Below, piece by piece: positions 45,741 through 58,542 of a stretch of DNA of 64,000 nucleotides. The stretch's first letter is position 1; every line of letters starts with the position of its first letter. The notes below the pieces were generated by a model. It was given only the letters and a program-made list of their open reading frames with translations. It was not told the origin of the DNA and made no database searches. A program made the position numbers and the translations under genes. The DNA is from Cladocopium goreaui (taxonomy: Eukaryota > Sar > Dinophyceae > Suessiales > Symbiodiniaceae), in the NCBI GenBank assembly GCA_947184155.2, contig CAMXCT020001557.1, positions 796,423-860,422 of the forward strand. Direction: 5' to 3'.

Positions 45741-47689
45741 TGAGCAAATCACCCGTCATGTGCAATCTCAAGTGGATTGATGTACAAATCAGCAACATGA
45801 AGGCCGAGGGACTTCTTCAGCTTCTTCAGCTGTTTGACCCTGGGCGAAGGCAATTGAGATGAACCCCAATCAAAAAAACATATCACAATTACAAGCAGCT
45901 ACCAACAAACACACGCAGCACCGCAAATGCTTTCAGTGAAAAATGATTTGCAGCTTTGCAGCCTCATAATTGCCAGTGCGACGCTTGTTGAAAGCTCGTC
46001 TCCTGTCCTTGGAGATTTTTGATCCAGATTTTTTTTTTCAGATCAATGAATTCCAAGTGATACAGCTGACAATAATTGCGTGTGAGCTTCTCTTTGGACA
46101 GTGGACCGGTTCTTCAGGTTTGACAATGGCTGTGGATGCGGCACCCAGCCAGAGAAGCCCCAGCAGCTGAAATACATGACATGGCACCCAGGAATCAGCA
46201 GTGACTCAATTTGGATGAGGTTTAACTCAGCAATGAATGATGTTGATTCTACATCATTTCATTCTGTTGTTGGAATTGCGACAGCAAATTGGACGGAATT
46301 TACTATCCCCATAATGAATGATGTTGATCCAATGTGAGATTCACTGACTTGAGATTCTCACTGCGTATTTGTATTTTTTGGACGGGGGTGTTAAAATCGA
46401 TTCTGAGCCATCCATCCTGTGTTGTCACCAGGACAGCTTTGCAGAAATGCGACTTCAAGCTTGAATGCTGTCGCCAAAAAACTGCAAACTGATTGCGTCT
46501 CAATCCTTTGCAAGTTTTGAGGCACTGGCGAGAACATGGGATACCGTCTCAACATTGGATCTAAACCTCAGGAAACAGCGCAGTGAACGCCAAAAAGTGT
46601 GCGATGAATGCCAACAACGTGTGTAATGAATGCCAAAAAAATCCGTTAGATGAAGCTGCATGGGAAATCAGGAACCACAAGGTGGATGACACTGCACGTC
46701 CACGTTTTATCAAACACTCCCAAATCACCAGACTCAGGCCTCATGGCCGTCGATGCCATTGGATCCCAAAATCACGGGCCCAGCTCCTCAATATGAACGT
46801 CGCATGCAAGCAAAGGCGCATAGACACGCGCAAACTGACGAGGAAGCGACGAAGAAGTGATGACACCGAATTCGGAATATGGAGTCAAGGAACCAATGAT
46901 CCATGCTGGCATTTTGACCATATTGCATACATACCTTGGACAGGCAACAGATCAATGCCTCTTCAGCATGATGTTTTTCACGTCCTCCGGCATCAGATTC
47001 ATCCAAGATACTCAGTAAACAGCCTCTTCAGCACACCGGCATTGATCACAAAGCGACGTGCCATGTTTTCGATGGAATCTTCCAGCCTGGACTCAACGGT
47101 ATTTCAACAAGGTTGACTTGAACCATGCAAGACACTGACACTGATCCAGAAAACACTCAGCAAACACTAAAGTCAACTCTATCCTCTGAAGCCAAGCTGC
47201 CCGTCCATGATCTGCTCTGCATTGAAATCCCTTCGAGGCTAGCCGCCAGGCTGTGAACCACGACTTGGTGCCACAGGGAAAAACTTCTTCGCAAAATGTC
47301 CGCGAGAAAATCAGCGAATCAGCAATCAAACTTGTCTGCACAAACTCTAATAGACATCCAAGACAAGGTACAGGAGTGCAAAATCAGCAAGCGGTCAACG
47401 TGCTTTCGCCCTTGAAAGTCGGCAATATCGACCATCAGCACATTTGGTGTCAATCACTGCGACAATTAACTCAAAAACAACAAACTCAATGACTCAGAAA
47501 AAAATAAAAAATGTGCTTTGGAGCAGCTGCTGGGCGCCACAGGCTGATATTCAATCATTTGACAATCAATCATTTGTGCGATGGAGAAAAACTGACTGGC
47601 ACCACTGGACTGGAACAAAGTCAGACACACGCTCTCAGAAAAAAAACTACTTTACTTCGAGTTTATCATTAAGACGTTTTGTTACTGGC
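45741..47689. other. fragmentary coding signals only
   Basis: Minus-strand islands read exon-like: about 45,830-45,775 (QLKKLKKSLGLHVADLYINP) and 47,105-46,960 (LEDSIENMARRFVINAGVLK; then LMPEDVKNIMLKRH in another frame). They may be further exons of genes in this block. The large + frame 46,583-47,116 is probably a shadow. No family recognised. Confidence 0.35.
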
Positions 47690-48950
47690 AAATCTTCTGG
47701 CATTCTATCTGACATATCTTCTGGCACTCTCTCTGGCATATCTTCTGGCATATCTTGTGGCATTCTATCTGGAATTCTATCTGGCAAATCTTCTGTCATT
47801 CTATCTGGCAAACATTCTGGCACTTTATCTGGCATACCTTCTGGCATTCTATCTGGCATATCTTCTGGCATTCTATCTGGCATTCTATCTGGCAAATCTT
47901 CTGTCATTCTATCTGGCAAACATTCTGGCACTTTATCTGGCATACCTTCTGGCATTCTATCTGGCATATCTTGTGGCATTCTATCTGGCATATCTTGTGG
48001 CATTTTATCTGGCATAACTTTCTGACCTTCTATCTGGCGTTCTATCTAACATATCTTCTGGCATTCTATCTGGCATATCTTCTGGCATTCTATCTGGCAT
48101 ATCTTCTGGCAAATCATCTGGCATATCTATCTGGCAAACATTCTGACACTTTATCTGGCATATCTTCTGGCATTCTATCTGACATTTTATCTGGCATACT
48201 ATCTGGCATACCTTCTGGCATTCTATATCTGGCATATCTTCTGGCATTCTATCTGGTATATCTTCTGGTATTCTATCTGGCATATCTCATGGCATTTTAT
48301 CTGGCATATCTTCTGGCATTCTAGCTGGCATATCTTTTGGCATTCTACCTGGCATATCTTCTGGCATATCTTCTGGCATTCTACCTGGCATATCTTCTGC
48401 AATATGTTCTGGCATATCTTCTGGCACTCTATCTGGCATATCTTCTGGCATATCTTGTGGCATTCTATCTGGCATTCTATCTGGCAAATCTTCTGTCATT
48501 CTATCTGGCAAACATTCTGGCACTTTATCTGGCATACCTTCTGGCATTCTATCTGGCATATCTTGTGGCATTCTATCTGGCATATCTTCTGGCATTTTAT
48601 CTGGCATAATCTTCTGGCATTCTATCTGACATTCTATCTGGCGTTCTATCTGACATATCTTCTGGCATTCTATCTGGCATATCTTCTGGCTTATTTTCTG
48701 GCATATCTTCTGGCATTCTATCTGACATATCTTCTGGCATATCATCTGGCAAATCTTCTGGCATTCTATCTGGCAAACATTCTGACACTTTATCTGGCAT
48801 ATCTTCTGGCATTCTATCTGACATTTTATCTGGCATACTATCTGGCATACCTTCTGGCATTCTATCTGGCATATCTTCTGGCATTCTATCTGGTATATCT
48901 TCTGGTATTCTATCATATCTCATGGCATTTTATCTGGCATATCTCCAAGA
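47690..48950. repeat. 12-mer tandem array, second long copy
   Basis: About 100 units of the TCTGGCATATCT/TCTGGCATTCTA family, same orientation as at 33 kb. Contains internal higher-order duplication: the block TCTGTCATTCTATCTGGCAA... recurs three times at about 47,795, 47,897 and 48,491. Open frames on both strands are repeat translation. Confidence 0.9.
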
Positions 48951-49716
48951 AAGGCTGAAGGCCACATAGCTGAATTAGCTGACCTGCAGCTCTTATAGAT
49001 GAACTTCAAACTGTGACATGCCAAAGAAAAACCGTGAAAACACACAGCAAGCTAAGCCTCAGTTCAGTCAGATTCAATTTTCAAAAACCTCATACTCAGG
49101 CTTTGACCCTGACCAGCATCCCACTCACCTGTGGCAAGCTGGGCCAGACGGCTTTTCACAATGGCCCAAAAAATTGAAAGGTGATCGGGATGTTGAAAAC
49201 ATTCGCTCACAACTCTTGACGTCCAAACCTCGAAGATGTGCTTCACCTGATAGAGCAGTGAGCTGGATTGAACATAATAAGCTATATAGATATGTCTGTA
49301 TCATTGTCAAACCATGTTTGAAGCGATTGTTTCCGTTTCTATATCACACACTGAATCATACTGACTTGGTGGGTCCAAGTCTTTACTGACTTGGCCGTTA
49401 TTCCAAGTCACAAGTAAAATTTCCATTTACCTGCAATGACTTGGTTTGACCAAGTCCAAGCTGCAAAAAAATATTTGCAGCAAGTAAATCATTTCATCCA
49501 CAACAAAGTTGATTTGACCTGGATATCCGAGTGACTGTCGCATTCGAAGAGTCGCTCCTGGATAGCACAAACTGGGTAAGATGTAAGTTGCAACCAGCTG
49601 GATACATCGGACAACACGCTGGCAACCTGAATCTATTTGATAATCAGCGCTGTGACTCTTTTTGACATTGCCCAGCTGTCAAACTCGACTATACTTGATG
49701 CTATTTGATCTTGATG
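48951..49716. other. no firm gene
   Basis: A 123-codon + frame (49,018-49,389) and minus frames overlap; none shows a domain. A dispersed copy of the near-palindromic repeat lies at 49,363-49,381. Confidence 0.35.
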
Positions 49717-50921
49717 CTACATCTCTTCAAGTTCAAGAACCTCACATAGCACGTTCACATTTTCAGTCAAAGAATCGGCCGTCTCAAGCTCATCCATCAT
49801 CAATGCCACATCCCTGTGGTGCAGGATCGATTGAAAAACCAACCACAAGCGCTTGCGGGCGCTCTCAGGCAGCAGCTGGTGACTTACATCTGGTTTTGCC
49901 GCCTTTGCTTGGCATTGAACAGTGTGGAGCTTCTGATTCAGAAACCAAAGTTGTCTTTCTAGCTTCCCCACAGCGTGAATCAAGTAAAGCACTGTGATGA
50001 TGAAAAGCAAGACCACCATCGACCACAGGACAAGCATCTGCAACATCGCAGGGTCTCTATCACCCAAGAACAACATCATGGTGCAATCACCCACCGGTCA
50101 AGCAAACTGGTAGCAAAACCTTTGGAATTCAAATTTGAGCAGCTGCTGCAAATCATTCAACAAAAGATGTCAATCCGCTTGGGGCTCAGGTGAACTTACT
50201 TCCACCGACCACTAAATAAAGAGATGATTCTGATGTCTGATGTCAGGGTCAAAGTATCAACGCATCAACAAATCAGGAATTTGTGGTTTGAAGGTCAGGT
50301 GCTGACTGACTCTCGCTAAAAGACTGAACAAACGAGGCCAACCGAGTGACAGGCTCCGCACACAAATTGTAAGTGCGGTTCACACTCAATATCACTCAAT
50401 CAACGCGCAAATTTTCTTTGATTTCATGAACATGTGAACCATGCAACATGTGACATACTGTTCAGCTGGGCAGCTCAATCACTCCTCAATCATTTTCCAC
50501 CCTGATAAGATTCTGGCGCGAATGCAGTCTTACTGCAACAAGGAAACAACCAGGTCTCGCCATTTCTTGGCCAAATCAGCTTCGTCAGCTTTCAGGCTTT
50601 GAATCTCACAGGAGCAATCATGGCACACCGCATTGACTGCCACATCTTCCCTTGGAGACACATGTCAAAATGATGACCATGGCATTGGTATTATATGTCA
50701 ACATGGGGTCAACATGATTCAAAACCACTGGTGTAGGTATGTCATGTGTGAGTGTGTTGCTTGTCATTATTGCAATCAAAAGTCTCGGCAAGGTAGGGTC
50801 TGAAGAATCCAAGATAGCAGCTCAAGCAAGCCTTCTCGTTCCTAGCTGCGTAGAGTAGCCGAATTAACTGGCGGCGAGAGATCGGGGTGGTAGCAGCAGC
50901 AGCAGGAGCAGCGCTGGCCAT
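49717..50921 (-). CDS. small one-helix membrane protein with coiled coil, multi-exon
   Basis: Probable first exon 50,921 to about 50,785 starts MASAAPAAAATTPISRRQLI and is Cys-containing (CLSCYLGFF). A second island at about 50,655-50,535 reads CEIQSLKADEADLAKKW. The last exon (to the stop at 49,717) begins near 50,079 with MLQMLVLWSMVVLLFIITVL, a clear transmembrane helix, followed by a charged helix GKLERQLWFLNQKLHTVQ and an acidic C-terminus. Function unknown. Exon borders of the first two are uncertain; that all three form one gene is inferred from strand, spacing and order. Confidence 0.45.
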
Positions 50922-53621
50922 AATGGGCAAGGCTTGTAGGAAACACAAAAATTGAGCCAGAGTTCACTGCCAGAAACCAACAAACTCAGTCGAGAACCTG
51001 TTTCAACAAACTCAGTCGAGAACCTGTTTCATGTGGGCAACAAGCACAACTGTTCCAAAAGAAAAAAAACTGCTGCATACTGCTGCTCGAGTCCTTTGTC
51101 ATGGTCAGATCTTTGGCCCTTGGCCTGAGGCACAATGTTGCAAATTGCTGATGTCAGCTAGTAAATTGACATCACCTTAGCCAGTGAGTATTCTTTGGTT
51201 GGAAGTCAGGGGCAAAGCAATCTTTATTTTTTCGGGTTCTTGAAATTGAGCTTTTTGAATTTGGGGCTTGTTTGATTTATCTTAAGCAAAGCAACTGCAA
51301 GCTAGGATCAATTTGAAATCGTTTTTTGGACTTGATTTGTTTATTTGAAATTGATGTTCACGGTTTTTTTGTGTGTCCTAAGCTGAGCACCGTCATTGTT
51401 TCTAGGGTTAATTTGAACTCCATGTGTTGGACTTGGGTCTGCTTCATCTTTTTGATTGAACTAGGCTAACAAGGTCCTGGCCAAAAATGTTCCTTATCCG
51501 CGCGAAGCCCCAAAGATTAATTTCGCTTCTAGGCCAGGACCCCTTTCACCTTGAGGACCCCTTTGAACTCGTTCACGGCTTTTGTGTGTCCTAAACACCT
51601 TTGACCATCTGAAATGTTGGATGTTTGCAGGTCCTAGCCCCTTTGATGATCTTACCCTGAGCCTGATGGACTCAAAAAAGCAAATGGATAATGATGGTTT
51701 GGCCATCACTGTGATCACATGAATTGTATTTTTTGCTTTACATTGGGGCTTCGTGGGGTGCAATGTATGCAATAAGGGACTTGGTGGGTCCAAGTCAAAT
51801 ATTCAATCTGCTGGCAGTCCTAATGCCTCAGTTGATTAGTTGAATTATATATAGACTTGGTGGGTCCAAGTCAATCGTGCTTTAAGATCAAGACAGTTCC
51901 CACAAGCGATGATCAAAACAACTTAGCTGAAAAGATACCAAATTCCATCAAACAGCAACAAACGATGATTCGAAGAAGGTTGTCATCATCACCATCATCA
52001 TCATTGACAACACCGTTGTCAGCATCATGATCATGATCATCATCGTTTCGTGTTGGTTTCAGTCATTCAAACTATGCTGCATTTAGCTCCTCCTAGGTTT
52101 GGAAGCCGCCAAAAAAAAGAAACAGGTTCAAGCAAACTCCAAGTCCAAAGTCCAAAGCACTGTATAAAGCTAAGTTCGTTTGCGCAAAGTTTTGCCTGCA
52201 GTTCATTGTCATCCATCCTGCATGGGCAAGCGAAAAAATGAAGCTGACTCAAATCCAAAAAACGAGTTTCAATGAACCCTAGTTCAATCAAAAGCTTGAA
52301 ACAAACCCAAGTCCAAAAAAAAGATTTCAAAGTAACCCTAGGTGGCCACCTGCACCAAGCAAAATAATGAAACAAATCCAAGTCCAAAAAACGATTTCAA
52401 ATTGACCCTAGAAACAGTGATGGTAATCGGCCTAGGACACGAAAAGCCTTGGACAATGATTTCAATCAAAGGAACCAACCCCATAACAAAGCTGCAAGAA
52501 TCACCTTTATTGAAAAAAAACAGCAGGCCAGGAACTTCTACCAATTCAAATTCGAGTCTTTCAGGTCCCCTTTGACCATCTGAAATGTTGGTGTTTGAAG
52601 GTCCAAGCTCCTTTGATGATCTTACCCTGAGCCTGATGGACTCAAAAAAGCAAATGGATAATGATGGTTTGGCCATCACTGTGATCACATGAATTGTAAT
52701 GTTTGCTTTACATTGGGGCTTGGTGGGGTGCAATGTATGCAATAAGGGACTTGGTGGGTCCAAGTCAAATATTCAATCTACTGGCAGTCCTAATGTCTCA
52801 GTTGATTGTTGAATTATATATAGACTTGGTGGGTCCAAGTCAGTTTCATACTTAGGGACTTGGTGGGTCCAAGTCAATCGTGCTTTAAGATCAAGACAAT
52901 TCCCACAAGCGATGATCAAAACAACTTAGCTGAAAACATATCAAATTCCATCAAGCAGCAACAAACGATGATTCGAAGAAGGTTGTCATCATCACCATCA
53001 TCATCATTGACAACACCACTGTCAGCATCATGATCATGATCATCATTGTTTCGTGTTGGTTTCAGTCATTCAGACTATGCTGCATTTAGCTCCTCTTAGG
53101 TTTGGAAGCCGCCAAAAAAAACAGGTTCCAGCAAACACAGTGGCGCTGAATTGAATTTCAGCTTGTCATGGATAGACTCCAAGTCCAAAGCGATGTAAAG
53201 CGAAATTTTGCCTGCAGCTCATTTTCATCCATCCTGCATGTTCACTTGCAATCTACCAAACGGTGGAACTAAACACAATCCTGAGAAAAGGATAGATATA
53301 GTATAGATACTTTCCACTGGCCTGAGGATATCACTTTCTGTTTGTCAACTTTCTGTCTGTTAATTCGCAATGACCAGCAACGAATATCAAAATCAGTGTC
53401 CTGAGAAAAGGCCTTGAGACTCAACCTCATGAGTGACTCACTCAAGAACAATGGCGAAGCTGATGCAAAGCTGATGGGAAGCTGATGCGAAGCTGATTGG
53501 AATTGTTTCATTTTTTTCCACGCCGCGGCTGTTGCTTTCTCCCGTCTGTCATGATGCATGTCTCACAAATTCTCGCAGACTGGACCCGGGAGACATTGGG
53601 TCACCTGAGAATCAAAACTAC
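50922..53621. repeat. non-coding, with a 530-bp direct duplication
   Basis: About 51,601-52,128 and 52,568-53,127 are the same sequence with few differences (both contain GATGATCTTACCCTGAGCCT, the CATCATCATCATTG run and GTTTGGAAGCCGCC). The unit carries two or three copies of the near-palindrome GACTTGGTGGGTCCAAGTC. The second copy has one more palindrome copy than the first. No credible gene. Confidence 0.8.
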
Positions 53622-54752
53622 TCAATCAACATCGAATGCTCCTGGTCCTCCTTCTTCTGGAGCATCTGGAGCAGGAGCATCTGGAGCATCCGGAGCAGCT
53701 GGAGTATCTGGAGAATCTTCAGCAGGAGCAGCTGGAACATCTGTGTCTGGCTTGCGGAAACGACGGCGGACCTGCTCGTGGACGGGCATGAAGGAAATGA
53801 GGGCACTACGTTGCGGGCTTTTCATCCAATCAGCAGTTGCCAACTTGTAGGCTTCAGCTCTGGGATAGCCCTGCTTCACATACCACTCCTGGGCCTTCTT
53901 CGAGAACTGCGTCTTCTGCTGTTGAATGGTGCCGTTGAGTTTCAAGCTTCCAACATCAAACCGCTCTTGCTCTTGATTTGGATCGCACACAGGATCCTCC
54001 GTTTTTCCCTCTTCCTCTGCATCCTCCTCTTGGTCATTTTCCTGCGGCTTTTCATCTGGCACAACCTCTGCTGCACTCCCACTGGATGTCTTAGACTTCT
54101 TAGACACCTTCTTCTTTGGCTGCGCCTCTTTCTCTTCCTGGGGCCTCTTGACTGGCACAGCCTTTGGACCCGCACTAGGTTTCTTTTGCACCTGGTCCTT
54201 CTGACCCACACCAGGTTTCTTGTGCGCCTTCTTCTTTTTCTGACTCTCCTTCTCTGCCTCAGACTCAGCATCATCTGGTTGATTGCATTCATCACCTGTC
54301 TGAGCCTTCTTCTTGGCTGAACCCAAAACCTTCGGAGCTGCAGCAGGCCTCTTCAACTTGTCAGGCTTTGCCTTCGATTTTGCAGCTTTTGACTTCGCAG
54401 CGACTTGTGCAAGTTGGGTCTCAAGAGACTTTCGAATATCTTCACCTTTCTCATTCTTCTCTTTGCCCTTGTCATCCTCCTGCTCCGACTTCTTGGTATT
54501 CTTTGGCGCTTCTTTCCCAAATTTCACAGCAGCAGCGCTGGTCGCCGACGACTTGAAGGATGCAAAATATGATCCCAGACTAGATGGCGAATGCGACTGT
54601 GTCGCTGCCGATGGCGATGATGCTTGCCCATGAGATTGTGGAGTGCCCACTGACCCAGAGGATGGGTTCCGCAGAGCAGACTGTCGCGCAGGCCTCGCAA
54701 CCTGCCCTGCAAGCATAGCATCCTCTAGTTGCTGCCAGTCTCTAACATCCAT
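53622..54752 (-). CDS. Lys/Glu/Pro-rich low-complexity protein (376 residues)
   Basis: Start chosen at the ATG 54,752 (MDVRDWQQLEDAMLAGQ) because the frame upstream is Cys-rich and looks intronic. Residues about 20-80 are Ser-rich, 85-260 are Lys/Glu/Ala/Pro-rich (AAKSKAAKSKAKPDKLKRPA), which suggests a nucleic-acid or chromatin-binding tail. About 270-330 is a more ordered helical stretch (AQEWYVKQGYPRAEAYKLAT), and the end is an Ala/Pro/Asp repeat (DAPDAPAPDAPEE). Not recognised. Lies between the membrane protein and the long unknown protein, all on the minus strand. An upstream exon is possible. Confidence 0.6.
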   Translation of the reverse strand: MDVRDWQQLEDAMLAGQVARPARQSALRNPSSGSVGTPQSHGQASSPSAATQSHSPSSLGSYFASFKSSATSAAAVKFGKEAPKNTKKSEQEDDKGKEKNEKGEDIRKSLETQLAQVAAKSKAAKSKAKPDKLKRPAAAPKVLGSAKKKAQTGDECNQPDDAESEAEKESQKKKKAHKKPGVGQKDQVQKKPSAGPKAVPVKRPQEEKEAQPKKKVSKKSKTSSGSAAEVVPDEKPQENDQEEDAEEEGKTEDPVCDPNQEQERFDVGSLKLNGTIQQQKTQFSKKAQEWYVKQGYPRAEAYKLATADWMKSPQRSALISFMPVHEQVRRRFRKPDTDVPAAPAEDSPDTPAAPDAPDAPAPDAPEEGGPGAFDVD

Positions 54753-55174
54753 GGCAAAAAAAATGCAATGAAATCGGTTGGCGCTCTGAATCACTGAAGC
54801 AACAGCTCCGTTGGCACAATGGTCAGTCAAGCTTGCACACAGGGCGCTACATGAAACACATGCGGACTGAAAGTCTGCCAAGCGTAATGAACATGCATGA
54901 AATCAGATTCAATGTTCAAATAAGTTGGAAACCGGAAACATCAAACTGAAATCATCAATGTGGCGCGCAGCATTGTTCGAAAGCCCTTTTTGCACCCACC
55001 AGCCAGAGCTTAGGCTTTCTGCAAAAGCCACGCACGCCACTTGCTTCAAAGCACCAACGGCGCTTCGATTACAGCAGTGACTGTCCAAAAACCAAACACT
55101 TCCTGCAAGGCACCAATCACGCTTCGATTGCAGTCAGTGAGTAACCATTGAGAGCATGGCGCTGTATTGCACAG

Positions 55175-58100
55175 TTACACGACTCGCACCACCTGGCCCT
55201 TGCCCAGAGGTACATTCTCCCGCAAGAAGATTTCCGGCTTCTTAGGGACCATCATGGCTTGGGCCTCATCAATCGTGATGGTCCAGGTCACAAGGACTCG
55301 TGGAGAGTCCATGATGGCCTTTTTGGGGAGCACGTTCAACAGGTTGGAGGCGCGGGCATTCTGCATCTCAATGGGCTTGGGGCGGAAGACCCACTTGACA
55401 GCACTCTCCTCACCATCCGCAGCAATTGGGGCAATCACAAAGTGATCCACCTCACCACCAGTCATTGCTGCTCCCCCAGGCCTGGCACAAGTGTGCCCCC
55501 ATAGCGACAAGTCAATCACCCCCGATGCCTCAGCCTCGTGTAGGACATCACGGATGGAAGCTGGCTCAAGGTTGGGGTTGCCAGGAACCTCCACCACAAC
55601 CTGGGCTTGCTATTTGGCTATGGCTATGGCCCACAATCCACAGTATCAATGCAAAACAAAAGCTGGCTTGAGCAACCCCTTGAAAATAATCATACATAGC
55701 AAACCAAGCTACTTTCACCAGGTCAGATCGAACCTCGAACAGGTACAAGCTCCTTTCCGCTTCATTTGCCAGGAGCCGAGTGCTCTTTGGAGGTTTGAAC
55801 CAGTCTGATGCCCCCACCTTGAACACGGGCTTGTTGGTCGGGACTGTCATGTCCTCATTGGCCTCAAGGTAGATAGTTGGATTCTCATCACCCTCCGACT
55901 GGACAATGTGCAGTGAGAGGTTCTCAATGTCACTGGTGCATGTGTGGGTGATGTTCTTCAAAGATTCCTTTGGCTTTGGCACCCAATCATCAGGGAGGCT
56001 TCCACCACCAGCCACGCCATCCGCAGCAGCAGCAACCGCCGCTGCTGGCTCAGATGAGCCCCCGGCCCTGAGCGCCTCTGGGGACGTCAGTAGTTCGTCG
56101 CACTTCTTCAACTCCGCAATCCACTCTGTTGCGTAGACTGGGTCGCTGCTCCATTTGCGTCTTACCTCTGCAGGTATCTCTGGCAAAGCCCCATTCATTT
56201 TCATGATGGTCAAACCAGAAATTTCTGTCCCCCTGAACTTCTCCACCTCATGCTGCGGAAGCTCTGCCTCAAACACAAGCTGTGGTTTTGGCATCAGTTG
56301 GTGGTTTCCAGTCTTCCAATCCAGCAAAAGGCTGCGCGCCAAGCGGGCCTCACACATCTTTCCACTCTCTGTGTCCAAGGTCAGGCTACAACACTTCCAA
56401 GCACTTGGGCCCTGAAGATTGGCACGCAGGCAAGCCGTTTCTGGGCCACCCTCATAGGGTGTCCAGTTTAATAGGATAACCACATCAGAGCGCTTGGTGA
56501 GAAGCGGCTTGGGAGCGCCATCCGATGTGTGAAGAAGGCTGTCGAAAAGGACAGCAGGAACGTCCTGACCAGCCAACAAATTCATGGCCCTCTTCTCCAG
56601 CGACAAGTTGGCAGCAGTGGTTGGAGCGCCAGGCTGAGGAGTGGTTTGGAGGGCATAGTCCGAGGGTGGCAGCCATTGAGCATCCCGCATTGTGGCACGG
56701 CGTCTGACCAGATAGCTGGACGCAAACAAAGAATCTTCACCTGCAGCCTCTGGAAGCAACACATATACATCGTAGCAAACCTGGCGCGAGTCATTCCCGT
56801 GAAGTGGGCCTTCATTCATCTTCAAACTGGTGAGAACCGGTACAAAGCCCTTGTTCTCTGCACGCATTTCCAACCTCGCTCGCTCTGCGCGGTCTCCTGA
56901 CAATCAAAGTATAGTTAAAGACAAGTCATTCAAAAAGTTGAAAAGTAAAATACATCGACAAATTTCTTTTATCTGCATCTATCCTTTCTGCATGTTATAT
57001 ACATTTTTTCTTTTATCTGCATCTATCCTTTCTGCATGTTATATATTACTTTCTTCTTGGAATCGATCCCTACGCTGCCGAAGCCAACAGCCCCCAGCCA
57101 GACCTGTGAGTCTCTTCTTGGAAGCCACTGTTGTCACCAAAATGATCGCAGCGGAGCTCTTGGGATCAGAAGATGCGAACTGCTGAAGCATCTCGAACAT
57201 TGAGTTCATGGCATCGTCGCTCATCCTGGCGAACTTGTGGCAATCGCAGTAAAATACTTTCAAGCAAGTGCCAGACACTGCTGCAGCATTTTGACTGAAC
57301 TTCCCCCACCAGTGGCTCAGGGATGCAATGGTCTCGCCCGCTTTCACCATACAATTCGACTGCATGAATGGTTCTACCACCTGGACTCGCCCTTGGTGAA
57401 TTTGGCCTCGAACCCAGGAAGCTTGCGCAACCTGCTTGGCTTTGGTGTTTGACTCAACCTCAGACAAGTGCTTGCAAATCCTGCAGCAGTCTGTGTTCAA
57501 ACCCAGAACGTCGGCTTTGAACTGACACTCCTGTTGCTGTTCATTCAAGGACTCAATGTCATTGTTCATCACCGCTGTTGAGGTGGAAGGATCCATTCCT
57601 GGCCATGGAAACTGCTCAGCGGTCCACTCTGGGCTTTTCAAAGCGATTTGCATCCGAAACTGGGCCAAGTACTCTCCTTCAATGCCTCAGACTCATTGGA
57701 TGCAGAAAACATGGTCTAAAAAAGATGGTAAAGTCCGGAGTCTATTATGACTAGTACCACTGGACACTTTTTGGTCAGGCGCACATGAAAGTTACTTAAC
57801 TTAAAGCTGGGTTGCATCGGCTCCGCACACTTGCCAGCATTTTCGGATCATCCAAAGGAGGGTTCGACAGGCAATGGCCAACCCAGCAAGAATAATCACA
57901 CAGCTCCATAAACTCTTCCAGCGTGAGGGACTTGCTTCTTCCACTTCGCAGGGCCCTTCGAACCTCGAAGTTGACAATCTCCGCCAGCAAGCACTGTTTA
58001 ACTTGATTCATCTGGAGGACCTGCGCCCACACTGTGAGTTGGTCTTGCACTGTCACCTTGGAGGATTGGCCTCCGAGAATCCATCGCTTTGTTTGTAGCA

Positions 58101-58542
58101 CCTTCAATTTCCATGGATTCGTCTTCTCTGGAACTGTGTCCAGCAAACCCTGGATTGATCTCAAGAACGTCGGGGAACTGTGCAAAACCAGGTGGAAAAC
58201 AGCATCCCTCTGCAAGCTGGACAGCATGTAGGTGCGGTTCAAGGTCGTGCAATGGGAGTCGAACTCGTCCATAGCTGCCAGTAAAAGTTGTTGCTTGATT
58301 TGAAGGGAGGAGTCAACGTCCACACCAGGATGCTGCAACTTCCCCAGTTCGAAGCAAGCAGCGTTGAACTTGATGGCCAAACTGACCACTGTCATGGGCC
58401 TGCGTTCCTGGAGCATCTGACTCTGAAGCGCCATTTCGTACAGTCTTTGGCGGTCATCTTCAATCTCCTTGTGCTGCACATAGATGGTCCGAGTGCTGCG
58501 AAGAAACCTCAAGGACGGCCAAAAAGCAAATTGAAAAATCAT
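55175..58542 (-). CDS. long protein of unknown function, four exons (about 970 residues)
   Basis: Four minus-strand exons join in frame: about 58,542-57,816 (helical, for example EIEDDRQRLYEMALQSQMLQ; donor T|GCAACC), 57,685-57,092 (CDCHKFARMSDDAMNS, then AIILVTTVASKKRLTG; donor G|GCTGTT), 56,896-55,719 (RAERARLEMRAENKGFVPVL, many beta-type segments, an Ala/Gly linker AAAVAAAADGVAGGG; donor CTG|GTGAAA) and 55,600-55,175 (VVVEVPGNPNLEPASIRDVL to stop). The introns are 130, 195 and 118 nt. The true start may be upstream. I recognise no family, and no polymerase, helicase or protease motif was seen. It lies between the methyltransferase and the Lys-rich protein; being so long and intact, it is probably functional. 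Confidence 0.65.

Noticed and set aside
45291..45743. Ala/Gly-rich plus-strand frame (GAAGAAGAAGEDGAAG)
   Set aside because: The minus strand gives a better exon with charged flanks and splice signals, and all frames are open over the repeat.
47444..48958. Several frames of 90-209 codons over the 47.7-kb array
   Set aside because: The same repeat translation on both strands.
55148..56900. Plus-strand frames of 70-120 codons
   Set aside because: Shadows of the long minus-strand gene, whose exons join in frame.
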